From positions 1-64,000 of the forward strand of contig NZ_ATUS01000005.1 of the NCBI RefSeq assembly GCF_000420325.1: a DNA stretch of 64,000 nucleotides, given 5' to 3'. The notes beneath the pieces are model-generated. The model was not told the DNA's origin and ran no database searches. It saw only the letters and a program-made list of their open reading frames with translations. Shown here in pieces: positions 22,235 through 30,216 of this stretch; positions within the stretch are counted from its first letter, which is position 1; each line of letters opens with the position of its first letter. A program made the translations under genes and the position numbers. This stretch comes from Spongiibacter tropicus DSM 19543 (GTDB taxonomy: Bacteria > Pseudomonadota > Gammaproteobacteria > Pseudomonadales > Spongiibacteraceae).

Positions 22235-24753
22235 TGGCATCTATTGCGATTTACGACCAGCTGGGCGACTCGCTTGGCAGCTTCCGTGCGCCTGTTGGTT
22301 GCACGCTGGCGGCCTGGTTGGCCGAGCAGGCGCCCAGCTATACCGATTTGCCGGTGCCGCCCTACCTGGCGGAATTGAACGGTCAGGCGTGGGAGTATGC
22401 AGACCACGCGCGGCGTCCGCTCGCTGAGGCGGACCATGTAGTGCTCACGCTGCGTGCGCGTGATCCGGTCACGCTGGCAGTGAACTACCTGATTGCCGAT
22501 ACCGCCTACCAGGTGTACCGGGCAATCAACCTTGATATTCCCGGCTATCAGAGCAGCACGCCAGAGGGGGCGAGTAGCTACAACCTCAATGTGCGGGCGA
22601 ACCGCGCGCGCCTCAATGGCATTATTCCGGAGATTGCAGGGAGCTTTCCGCGCTACCCGGATTTGCTCACGGGCATTCGCCGCGTTTACGAAGATCAAAA
22701 GGAAGTGCTTTACCTCGCGTATCCGCTGGGGGTGGGGCGGTATAACACCGGTCTGGCGAATGTGTACGTGGGCGAGACGACGGCGGCCCTCTACAACGAT
22801 GCGTTAACGGCCAACTTCTATGGCCCCGGCGATGACCTGGGTGCTGACGAAGCGGCGCAGAACTGGGTAACCAGCGTGGAGATTGGCGGAAGTCGCAGTG
22901 CGTCTGGGCTTGAGCTGATTTACGAGGCCGGTGCTGAACTGATTTGCGATCTGGCAGAGACTGAGATCGTGGTAATAGGCGAAGGCGGGCTGCCAGTCAG
23001 TTCAGACTTTGACGCGGGTGAGGTGATAGAGATTAGCACCGGCCCAGATGCGGTGGTGGGCTACTACTACATCACCGCCAAAGAGGTGTCCTCTCCCTAT
23101 GCCATGACAGTGGATCGACTGTTGTCGGCCAGTGCCAGCGATGTGGACCCGGATTGGCAAGGCTTCTCCCCGGTAGGTGAGGTGGCTTACGAGGACATTG
23201 CGCTCGATATCGACCGCGTGCCCAGCGTGGATGCCGGGCCTTGGTCCAACTGGTACAGCGTGGGAGTGGATGGCCGCGATACGCTGGCCGTGGAAGTGGA
23301 TTACCGATTCCCGGCGGGTTTGCTGCGGGTTACCGGTGGCGGGTCAGATGTGGCCTACACCGTGAAATTTGAAGTGCAACTCGATTACGATGGCGCGCCC
23401 AGCCCGGAAAGTGTGCTGCTTGAGCATACCGACAAAACCCGCGATGCCCTGTTGTACACCTGGCGCGATGACTTCGCTGGCCCGCGCTCCGGCGTGCGGG
23501 TGCGTTTTCGCCGGCATACGCGTTCGCATACCAGCCTGCGCTATACCGACAATCTGGAAATTGTGCAGGTAAAAGCCCGGCTGCCGCAGGCCAACAGTTA
23601 CGACGATGTATCGGTAATGACCTTGCGCATGGTGGGTACCAACACCTTGGCGGCCAGTGCCGAGAATAAAATCAACATTCGCGGCGACAGCCGTCTGCTG
23701 CCAACGCTCGCGAACCTTAAAGACCATCTGGAAAACGGCACGCCGCTGGTGTACTCGGCCACCAGCAGTATTGCGCGTTTCGTCTGCTGGACCCTGTTCG
23801 ACATGCTGGGTGACGAAGCGCTGGATGCGATCGACTGGGCGCGCTTCGGCGAGCTGGAAACCTTGTGGGAAAGTCGCGGTGACACGCTGAATGGCGAATT
23901 CACCGACGAAACCACCCTGTGGGAGGCGCTGCGCCTGATGCTGGCGCCCGGCTTTGCAGAGCCGCTGCCGCGCGAAGGTCGAGTCACGGCGGTGCGCAAG
24001 CAGTCCGGAACCGTCGACGACATCAGGCATTTTTACACGCCAGACGTGATGCTGGGTGAGGGCGTGCAGTGGTCAGAAAGTTGGTACAACGACGCCGAGC
24101 CCGACGGCATCGATATTGAAATTATCGACCCCGATACCGGCAAGGCCAAGGTCGTGGAGTGTCGCCTGCCGGGCGACCTTGGCGGCAAGCCAAAGCGTAT
24201 TCAGCTCATTGGTGTAACCGATGAGGTGCAGGCCTGGCGCTACGGTATGCGTGAGCGGCGACGCCTGTTTTATAAGCCCGGCAGCCTGTCGTTTGATACC
24301 GAGCTGGATGGCCTCAACAGCTTGCCCGGCGACTTTATCGCCGTCGCCAGTGATCTCGACCTTGAGCAATACGGTGTTGTGCGCGGCTTTGATGATGTCG
24401 ATGTCGTCACGCTAGATCGCGTGCTGGAGTGGAGCGGTGCGGGGCCGTTCTTCATCGCCTTTCGCAAAGACACCGGCCGCATGTCAGATCTGTTTGAAGT
24501 GCAGGCCGTCTCTGCTCAGTCGCGCGCCGTGCGTCTGCTGGCGCCCAGTAACCTCGATTTTACTTTTGCTCTCGATCCGTCACTGGAGCCGACTTGCTAC
24601 AGCTTCGGTACCGAAGACGAGTGGGCGTCGCTGGCGGTGGTCACCGAGATATCGCCCACGGGTTTTGGCGATGGCAAGCCGCGTGTCTCCATCGTTGCCG
24701 AAGAATACGTGGCGGAGATCTACGCCGACGACAACAACCTGCCGCCCAGCTGA
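22234..24753 (+). CDS. Tail tip / host specificity protein (J-like)
   Basis: This 839-aa protein starts with a ubiquitin-like region (SIAIYDQLGDSLGSFRAPVG) resembling the I domain of lambdoid tips. It continues with the tip scaffold RARLNGIIPEIAGSFPRYPDL and several beta-sandwich regions. It is translated directly after the NlpC-like gene. It forms the central tip that contacts the receptor. The C-terminal part lacks a long fibre, consistent with separate fibre genes downstream. Confidence 0.8.
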   Translation: MASIAIYDQLGDSLGSFRAPVGCTLAAWLAEQAPSYTDLPVPPYLAELNGQAWEYADHARRPLAEADHVVLTLRARDPVTLAVNYLIADTAYQVYRAINLDIPGYQSSTPEGASSYNLNVRANRARLNGIIPEIAGSFPRYPDLLTGIRRVYEDQKEVLYLAYPLGVGRYNTGLANVYVGETTAALYNDALTANFYGPGDDLGADEAAQNWVTSVEIGGSRSASGLELIYEAGAELICDLAETEIVVIGEGGLPVSSDFDAGEVIEISTGPDAVVGYYYITAKEVSSPYAMTVDRLLSASASDVDPDWQGFSPVGEVAYEDIALDIDRVPSVDAGPWSNWYSVGVDGRDTLAVEVDYRFPAGLLRVTGGGSDVAYTVKFEVQLDYDGAPSPESVLLEHTDKTRDALLYTWRDDFAGPRSGVRVRFRRHTRSHTSLRYTDNLEIVQVKARLPQANSYDDVSVMTLRMVGTNTLAASAENKINIRGDSRLLPTLANLKDHLENGTPLVYSATSSIARFVCWTLFDMLGDEALDAIDWARFGELETLWESRGDTLNGEFTDETTLWEALRLMLAPGFAEPLPREGRVTAVRKQSGTVDDIRHFYTPDVMLGEGVQWSESWYNDAEPDGIDIEIIDPDTGKAKVVECRLPGDLGGKPKRIQLIGVTDEVQAWRYGMRERRRLFYKPGSLSFDTELDGLNSLPGDFIAVASDLDLEQYGVVRGFDDVDVVTLDRVLEWSGAGPFFIAFRKDTGRMSDLFEVQAVSAQSRAVRLLAPSNLDFTFALDPSLEPTCYSFGTEDEWASLAVVTEISPTGFGDGKPRVSIVAEEYVAEIYADDNNLPPS

Positions 24754-24765
24754 GGGAGAGCCGTA

Positions 24766-25227
24766 GTGGAAACCTGGCCCGATATTCTGCCCAAGCCCCA
24801 GCGTGGTTACAGCATCCAGCCCAATAGCGGCGGCGTGCTGCGCAGCGAGTTCAGCACGGGGCGCGCGCGTCAGCGGCTTGTGTCGGATGTGCGTGACGAT
24901 ATTTTCCCGCTGGAGTGGCTGCTCCAGCCAAATCACCTGGTGATTTTTGAGCACTTTATAGGCGTGCTGTGCCGCAAAGCCGACTGGTTTAACGGCCCCT
25001 ACCACGACGGTGAAGGCCTCAAATCCGGCGTGCTCCGCCTTGTGAGTGGCCGCTGGCAGGTGCAGCAGGTAAGGAATGGAAACCTGTTCCGCGTTTCCGC
25101 CAATGTGGAAGTGCAAGACCGGCAGTTCGACGAATACGGCGTGCTGGCCGCCTATCTCTATCCCAACACCATCGATCAATACCTGGGCAATCTCGACGAT
25201 GCCTGGGACAACTGGTACACGGAGTAA
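24766..25227 (+). CDS. Minor tail protein
   Basis: This 153-aa protein starts at GTG 24766, 12 bases after the tip gene. The start METWPDILPKPQRGYSIQP and the segment MEWLL-like FPLEWLLQPNHLVIFEHF resemble small tail proteins next to tips in other siphoviruses. No enzymatic motif is visible. Confidence 0.65.
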   Translation: METWPDILPKPQRGYSIQPNSGGVLRSEFSTGRARQRLVSDVRDDIFPLEWLLQPNHLVIFEHFIGVLCRKADWFNGPYHDGEGLKSGVLRLVSGRWQVQQVRNGNLFRVSANVEVQDRQFDEYGVLAAYLYPNTIDQYLGNLDDAWDNWYTE

Positions 25228-25233
25228 CCCCGC

Positions 25234-27225
25234 ATGGCCGATGAATACACCAATGCCCAAAAGCTCGCTGCGGTAACGGCTGCCTTTGAAGAGATGTTCA
25301 AGGGCGACGACGCTACCGACGTGACCTACGACGGCGAAACCAAGCCGAGCGTAGAAAAGCGCTTTAAGCACATTATTGATGACTACGGCAACATCGTGGA
25401 TCTGACGGCGGCGGCTGAGGCGGCGGCTACTGGCTCTCAGGCTGCGGCCTTGCAAGCCGCGGGCGCGGGGCATGTTTATGCAGATACGACCTCGGCTCAG
25501 AGTAACGGTGTGCTCTCAGCATTAATCAATAGTGGCGGTACTGGCGGTACTGACGGTCAGTATGATGTTTCGGTAACTGGTGATGGTGGCGGGGCGCTAT
25601 ATCGCGCGGTGGTATCGGGTGGCGCCATCGTGTTGATGCAAAAAGTCAGCGCGGGAGCCAATTACACTGCAGCAGCCTTTGATTTTTCTGGTATCGCTGG
25701 GCTCAGTGGGCACGATGTGGATGCCGTGCTTGGGCAGAACCGGGCGCCGGGTGAGCTTTATCTGGTGCCCATCTCGGGTGGGAATGGTGCTGCCCGCTAC
25801 TATAAAAATAATGCTGGAACGCCGTACACGGAAGACGATTGGGTGTTGGCGTCGTCAGCAGTGGTGCAGTCGTTGTTCGCTGAATATTCGGTGGAGTCAT
25901 CTTACATTCCTCTTTTCAAAACCGCTGATGACAGGGTTCCGCTCTGGTTGGAGAACTTTAAGCTTGCAGCGAAGGGGTTGTCCGACGGATTGCTATCCAG
26001 TATCGAAGCCTACCTGGCTGAATTGGGCGCAACTATCACTGAGGGGGAGCCTGGATATCCTGACTTTACGATTCTGACGGCTGACGACAAGGTCATCTTT
26101 CGTTATCAGGATGGCGTTGCCTACTATTACGGTAAGGCGCCAAATGTTGGGGCTGTAGATAGTCGTCCCCGCGGAGCTAGTCTGTTTGCATATAAAACCG
26201 CGATTGCCAAGGCTATTGAGGGTGCTGGCAATGCAATAAAAGTTGCGCTCACGGGTGACTCCTGGCGCGAGCGGTGGCTCATTCCTCAGCGCATCGCTGA
26301 CAAGGGGTATGCGGCTTACGGACGGGGGGCAGATGGGTGGTTGTCAGTATCGTCCACAGACGACGCGGAGGGTATAGGGTCTCGCAAGCCGCTGAACGAT
26401 GCGATTCTGGTCCGCTCTGGATGGACGCTGACCGACATTAGTGAGGCTGCGAAAACAGGGCTGCTTGCGCCTGATGGGCATCGCATTGCGTGCAGCAACA
26501 CTGCGGGTACTTTGACCTACTACGGAATTCGTGCAGTCACCCTGAATATCTACTATCTGGATAATGAGGGTGATTTCCGGTACCGAGTGGATGGCGGGGC
26601 CTGGGCAACGGTGAATGCCGGGGTATCTGGCACTACAGCTAAAATTGAGATTACCGGACTTTCTGCGCTCGGTACGCATACGCTCGAAATTGATACCTCG
26701 GTTAACACTGGCACGGTCACGCTGTTTGGATTCTACGCGACAGGAATCGCGGGGTTTGAGGCATCGAAAATTGCTAATAGTGGGGCGACGGCGCCGCAGT
26801 ATGCCTCCATTGCCGCTGATGAGAGTGTGCAGTACATCCTGCAGGATATTGGCTTCGATCTGGTTGAGGCTTGTCTTGGTACCAATGATTTTAACCAAGG
26901 GGTGTCGCTGGCGAGCTATCGCTCAGGGCTTGAGGCGCTGGGTGGTGCCTATCAAGGTGCTCGGGCAGAGACCGGCATTGTTATCACTTCTCCACCGGTT
27001 TGTAACACAACCGGCACTTACCCTATGTCGTCCTACCGCGACAAAGCCGCCGAGGCGGTAAAGGCGCTGGATTGCGAGCATTTCGATCTGTATTCCCGGT
27101 TCGCCGACTTTGAGGCCATGGATGGCCTTGGGGTGTGGGGTGATGATTTTCATCTTAATTACATTGGTGGTCGCCTCAATGCTGAGGAGTTAGCCGCCGA
27201 GTTTTTACTTCCTTTTGAGGTATAA
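25234..27225 (+). CDS. Tail fibre with SGNH hydrolase (esterase) domain
   Basis: This 663-aa protein has an N-terminal attachment part with an Ala-rich helical stretch, then a beta-rich stem. From about residue 335 there is an SGNH/GDSL hydrolase: block I TGDSWRE with Ser343, block III GTND at 549-552, and block V DDFH with Asp637 and His640. A beta-sandwich insert (about 425-505) lies within it. Such fibres often remove acetyl or other ester groups from surface glycans. Position after the tip gene fits a receptor-binding depolymerase or deacetylase. Confidence 0.8.
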   Translation: MADEYTNAQKLAAVTAAFEEMFKGDDATDVTYDGETKPSVEKRFKHIIDDYGNIVDLTAAAEAAATGSQAAALQAAGAGHVYADTTSAQSNGVLSALINSGGTGGTDGQYDVSVTGDGGGALYRAVVSGGAIVLMQKVSAGANYTAAAFDFSGIAGLSGHDVDAVLGQNRAPGELYLVPISGGNGAARYYKNNAGTPYTEDDWVLASSAVVQSLFAEYSVESSYIPLFKTADDRVPLWLENFKLAAKGLSDGLLSSIEAYLAELGATITEGEPGYPDFTILTADDKVIFRYQDGVAYYYGKAPNVGAVDSRPRGASLFAYKTAIAKAIEGAGNAIKVALTGDSWRERWLIPQRIADKGYAAYGRGADGWLSVSSTDDAEGIGSRKPLNDAILVRSGWTLTDISEAAKTGLLAPDGHRIACSNTAGTLTYYGIRAVTLNIYYLDNEGDFRYRVDGGAWATVNAGVSGTTAKIEITGLSALGTHTLEIDTSVNTGTVTLFGFYATGIAGFEASKIANSGATAPQYASIAADESVQYILQDIGFDLVEACLGTNDFNQGVSLASYRSGLEALGGAYQGARAETGIVITSPPVCNTTGTYPMSSYRDKAAEAVKALDCEHFDLYSRFADFEAMDGLGVWGDDFHLNYIGGRLNAEELAAEFLLPFEV

Positions 27226-27228
27226 CGC

Positions 27229-27981
27229 ATGGGCATTTATAAACACCCAATCATTCGTCTGGGCGCTAACGCCAATGATCCCGCTTTGCCAGCCCTTTCC
27301 GGGTTTCTCCGCTATGTGCCCGAGGATGATTTGCTAGATTTTTGGACCGCTCAGGCGGGGCTTGATTTGAGTGATGCCGCGCCTGTTGTGAGTTGGACTG
27401 GCGTAAAGGGTACTGTGGCAGCTCAAGCCGATGCGGCAAAGCGGCCTGTGTTTGATGTTGATGGCGTCGCGTCTGGGTACCCGGCAGTGGTCGGCGATGG
27501 AAGCGACGATATACTGCAGACATCGATAGTTCCGCCAGCCCAAGGAGTGCTCGGTATTGCCTTTAAAACCCCTGCATCGTTGAGTGGGGTGAAGGTATTA
27601 ATGGGATCGTATGGTGGTAGCGCCACATCTGCTCTGGCAATTGGGTTTAATGGTACTGAGCTCGCAGCTCAGGTGGGTGACCAGAATTTCACAACACTCA
27701 AAGGCGGCGCGTTGGCTGCTGATACGAGCTATGTGGCAACATTGTCTTGGGATGACGCAAATTGCTATCTCAGGCTGGATGGTGACCAGGTTGCATCTGC
27801 TGCTTGGGGCGGCTCGCTAGGTACCGCAGTGCTGGGATTGCTGGGGCGTAACGCGGGGTCTCCCAATTACAACACATTGGCTCGGCTGGGCTCGGCTGGG
27901 ATTTATGACGCATTTAAATCGGGCGTTGGTATGAGTGACATCGAAAATGGCTTGGCGAAGTCGATTGGGGTTGTGATCTGA
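27229..27981 (+). CDS. LamG/concanavalin-like fibre or adhesin protein
   Basis: This 250-aa protein starts 3 bases after the fibre gene stop. It is beta-rich, with features of a LamG jelly roll: LLDFWTAQAGLDLSD at the start, then a GVLGIAFKTP strand and DDANCYLRLDGDQVASAAW near the end. It may bind a glycan and act as a second fibre module. A 10-bp tandem duplication (ctcggctggg twice near 27882-27901) encodes a repeated LGSAG-like step. Confidence 0.65.
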   Translation: MGIYKHPIIRLGANANDPALPALSGFLRYVPEDDLLDFWTAQAGLDLSDAAPVVSWTGVKGTVAAQADAAKRPVFDVDGVASGYPAVVGDGSDDILQTSIVPPAQGVLGIAFKTPASLSGVKVLMGSYGGSATSALAIGFNGTELAAQVGDQNFTTLKGGALAADTSYVATLSWDDANCYLRLDGDQVASAAWGGSLGTAVLGLLGRNAGSPNYNTLARLGSAGIYDAFKSGVGMSDIENGLAKSIGVVI

Positions 27982-28031
27982 CAGTCCTTCGGGGGGCTAA
28001 TGGGGGGGCATTTGTTGGGAAAAGGGTGCGG

Positions 28032-28934
28032 ATGAAATTAATACTATTTGGCGCTGGCGCCAGCTATGGAAGCGTAGATGTCTATCCAGCTCCGCCGCCG
28101 CTAGGGGTTAGCCTCTTTGATAGCATGCTTTCTACGAGTGAGGTTGCGCAGCGAATCCCTGCTGACATACAGGATGTTTTTCGTGAGGATTTCGAGAGGG
28201 GTATGGCGAAATTGATCGAGCATACCGACAACGGCGTTTTCGAGTTTCAGAGAGATTTGGCTCGTTATCTGGTTGAGTTTGAGGCTGGAAGAGATAATAT
28301 TTATTGTCAATTTTTGCGCGCTTTTGGCGCGAATGTGGTGTATGCAAGTTTGAATTACGACTTGCTTTTGGAGGAATCCGCAGAACACTTGGGTCTGGGG
28401 GTGTATTACAAGTCCACGAAAAGGCCCGGCTATGTAAATATAGTTAAGCCACATGGGTCCTGTAATTTCTGGCCGGATGCAGCGCTAGGAAAGATAAACA
28501 TGGTTGGTTCCTACGGCAACGGAGGGGCCGACCTTAGGGTTCCGTTGCAAGCTCTCCCTCCGCCCGATGCTAGGCGTCGGTGCAGAAACGAGGTGGGGAT
28601 GGGGCCTGCGATCGCCCAGTATGCCAAAGGTAAGCGCTACAACGTAACTGGCGACTTAATAGATCATCAGCAGGCGGCATTCCAAGACATTATTCGACGT
28701 GCGTCAGGAATTGGAGTAATTGGTGTTAGGGTTCATCAGGCCGATGGTCATATTTGGGGTGAGCTTGCCGAGACTGCAGCCAATCTGTGGTATGTGGGTT
28801 TTGATAAAGACCGCGCAGCGTTTGACGTTTGGAAGGCCGATGTCGGAAAAAGTAATGCCTACTTTATCGAATCAGATTTTGAGGGCTGTATCGGGAAGTT
28901 ATATAGAAGAATGTTTGGGCGGAGGTCGAATTAG
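28032..28934 (+). CDS. SIR2-like domain protein (prophage accessory, possible defence)
   Basis: This is a 300-aa protein from ATG 28032. The NAD-binding start FGAGASYGS (about 6-14), the ASLNYDLLLEESAE segment near 105-118 and KPHGSCNF near 138-145 are the marks of SIR2-like (SIR2_2 type) domains. Many SIR2 proteins in defence systems deplete NAD+ upon infection. No partner gene (Argonaute, HerA, Dsr-type extension) is next to it, and it lies at the end of the late region, a common moron site. Base composition is more AT-rich than the structural genes. Confidence 0.75.
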   Translation: MKLILFGAGASYGSVDVYPAPPPLGVSLFDSMLSTSEVAQRIPADIQDVFREDFERGMAKLIEHTDNGVFEFQRDLARYLVEFEAGRDNIYCQFLRAFGANVVYASLNYDLLLEESAEHLGLGVYYKSTKRPGYVNIVKPHGSCNFWPDAALGKINMVGSYGNGGADLRVPLQALPPPDARRRCRNEVGMGPAIAQYAKGKRYNVTGDLIDHQQAAFQDIIRRASGIGVIGVRVHQADGHIWGELAETAANLWYVGFDKDRAAFDVWKADVGKSNAYFIESDFEGCIGKLYRRMFGRRSN

Positions 28935-29028
28935 ATTTTTTATGCGGTTGAAGGTCATTCAAATAAACCTTCCGCCAGTTTTCTCTCCGGAAAAGCGGTG
29001 TCAGGTATTGCCCTTTGTTTCGGCCTAT

Positions 29029-29355
29029 CTATCTCGGTACCAGTACGGGCCTGCCGTCTCCCAATACACAATAAACGCCCTTGGCGGTCAGACACCCCTG
29101 AATCGCTAATCCCTTGGGTATATCGCGCCATTTTGGAAAGCGCTGATCTGCTGATACGCTGTAGTAAGCAATGTCCAGCTTCACCGGCTTTGCGTTCGGC
29201 TTTCCCCTGGCGTCCTCTATGTCGATATAGCCTAGCCATTTCACCCGCTTGAAATCCCCGTTCTTAAGAAGTACGGGCGCCACGTCGAATTTCGGTGTCC
29301 CGAATTCTGGTAGCTCGGTCATGCAGGCGTTGAACTGGTAGCGAAGGTTTATCAT
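29029..29355 (-). CDS. LexA-controlled small protein of unknown function (antirepressor candidate)
   Basis: This 108-aa protein starts at ATG 29355, or 97 aa from an internal ATG at 29322. No good ribosome site is seen for either. It is compact and mixed alpha/beta (KFDVAPVLLKNGDFKRVKWLG, then GYIDIEDARGKP) and ends GDGRPVLVPR. A LexA box lies directly upstream (29356-29375) and is shared with the divergent SRAP gene. Because the CI-like repressor lacks a self-cleavage domain, an SOS-induced antirepressor is needed, and this gene is one candidate. No family was recognised. Confidence 0.6.
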   Translation of the reverse strand: MINLRYQFNACMTELPEFGTPKFDVAPVLLKNGDFKRVKWLGYIDIEDARGKPNAKPVKLDIAYYSVSADQRFPKWRDIPKGLAIQGCLTAKGVYCVLGDGRPVLVPR

Positions 29356-29375
29356 ATATGTATAAATATACAGTA
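29356..29375. promoter_or_regulatory. LexA (SOS) box in a divergent promoter
   Basis: The core reads aTGT-ataaatat-ACAG (29358-29373), and 16 or 17 of 20 positions fit the E. coli consensus taCTGTatatatatACAGta. Only the C of CTGT is changed in the core. It lies between a leftward 108-aa gene and the rightward SRAP peptidase gene, so both should be induced by DNA damage. Confidence 0.78.
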
Positions 29376-29410
29376 TATTGCTGCGCGGGCAATGGGGTAG
29401 CCTTGCAAAT

Positions 29411-30067
29411 ATGTGTGGCGGATATTCACTCAGAAAAAGCCAGGCGAGCTGGCAGCGGGCTTTCGGGTTTTCCCTCGATGATGGGACGGGCTCTGACCGG
29501 GTGATGGTTCGCCCTGGAGAGCTGATTCCGCTAGTGCGCGCCGGTGAGGGAGGGGTGGAGAAGGCGGATCTGCTATGGGGACGTACGACGGCTCGCATGC
29601 CTCGGCCAATCATCAATGCCCGCGCTGAAACTATTTTTGAAAAGCCTACCTTCAAGCGCGCCATCCTTGAGCGGCGCTGCCTGATACCCGCCGACGGTTG
29701 GTATGAATGGGTGCCTGAAGTAGATGGCCCGCTCTCTGCGCAACAAGCCCGCGAGCTCGGTCTAACTCGTGCCGGAAAGCGGCGCAAGTACTACAAGTTC
29801 TCAGGCGGCGAGACTTTCTTTTTCGCCGGTATCTACGGCAACGGCCAAGTCAAGCGAGGCGGCCAATGGCTGCCCGCCGAAGCTGCTATCATCATCACCA
29901 CCGAAGCCTGTCTCCAAATCCATGAAAGCGGCCACCGCCGTCAGCCCGTCATTCTCAAGCCCGACCAATTCGATGATTGGCTAAGCCCTGAGCGCGGTGA
30001 TGTGAGCGAAATCAGCACAGCGCTGCAAAGCCGCGAATATAACAATCTGATTATCGAATCTCAGTAA
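29411..30067 (+). CDS. SOS-response-associated peptidase, SRAP/HMCES (YedK-like)
   Basis: This is a 218-aa protein from ATG 29411. The initiator Met is followed by the conserved Cys2 (CGGYS), which crosslinks to abasic sites. Other family marks are INARAETIFEKPTFK, the Glu region ADGWYEW, and the His region ESGHRRQPVIL. It shields abasic sites in single-stranded DNA, which fits a phage that replicates during SOS. A LexA box is upstream. It is the last prophage gene before attR. Confidence 0.9.
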   Translation: MCGGYSLRKSQASWQRAFGFSLDDGTGSDRVMVRPGELIPLVRAGEGGVEKADLLWGRTTARMPRPIINARAETIFEKPTFKRAILERRCLIPADGWYEWVPEVDGPLSAQQARELGLTRAGKRRKYYKFSGGETFFFAGIYGNGQVKRGGQWLPAEAAIIITTEACLQIHESGHRRQPVILKPDQFDDWLSPERGDVSEISTALQSREYNNLIIESQ

Positions 30068-30105
30068 TAAGTCGAGCTAAAACATTGGCTTAGCGCGGTG
30101 TTCAT

Positions 30106-30156
30106 GCCACCTTGACATGGTGGGGGTCGGTGGTTCGAGTCCACTCGGTCGTACCA
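30106..30156 (+). other. Displaced 3' half of tRNA-Val(GAC): prophage attR
   Basis: The sequence holds the anticodon stem-loop (CCACC, TTGACAT, GGTGG at 30107-30123), the variable region, a T arm (GGTGG, TTCGAGT, CCACT) and an acceptor end CGGTCGT followed by A and CCA. It matches the 3' half of tRNA-Val(GAC) genes. No 5' acceptor strand or proper D arm precedes it. It is therefore the copy displaced by integration. The intact gene, beginning with a strand complementary to CGGTCGT, should lie left of the window at attL. Confidence 0.88.
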
Positions 30157-30163
30157 ATATTTA

Positions 30164-30192
30164 TAAAAAAGCCCGCATACAGCGGGCTTTTT
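30164..30192. terminator. Bidirectional terminator after the tRNA fragment
   Basis: GCCCGC (30171-30176) pairs with GCGGGC (30182-30187), with A-run before and T-run after. It was probably the original terminator of tRNA-Val and now serves also for the leftward nasR operon. Confidence 0.85.
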
Positions 30193-30216
30193 TATTTCAT
30201 GCGGTTTATCACCGCG

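Larger units (their letters stand above)
1056..30156 (+). mobile_element. Siphovirus-type prophage (right-hand part), integrated in tRNA-Val(GAC)
   Basis: Gene order is repressor/Cro, replication, candidate late regulator, lysis, HNH, terminase, portal, protease, capsid, connectors, tail tube, G/GT, tape measure, tip, fibre and morons. This is a lambda/HK97-type siphovirus layout. Nearly all structural genes overlap or abut on the plus strand. The right border is the displaced 3' half of a tRNA-Val gene at 30106-30156. No integrase or excisionase is in view, so the left end, with attL and the recombination genes, lies beyond the window on the far side of the insertion sequence. Confidence 0.9.

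Noticed and set aside
28720-29109. 129-aa plus-strand frame after the SIR2 gene
   Set aside because: It begins inside the SIR2 gene in another frame and runs over the opposite 108-aa gene. It has no ribosome site or recognisable pattern.
29356-29787. N-terminal extension of the 108-aa gene to 252 aa
   Set aside because: The extension would read antisense through the SRAP gene and across the LexA box. The ATG at 29355 or 29322 is more sensible.
30068-30156. Complete functional tRNA-Val
   Set aside because: A faint D-arm-like stretch (gagctaaaacattggcttagc) exists, but spacing is wrong and no 5' acceptor strand complementary to CGGTCGT is present.
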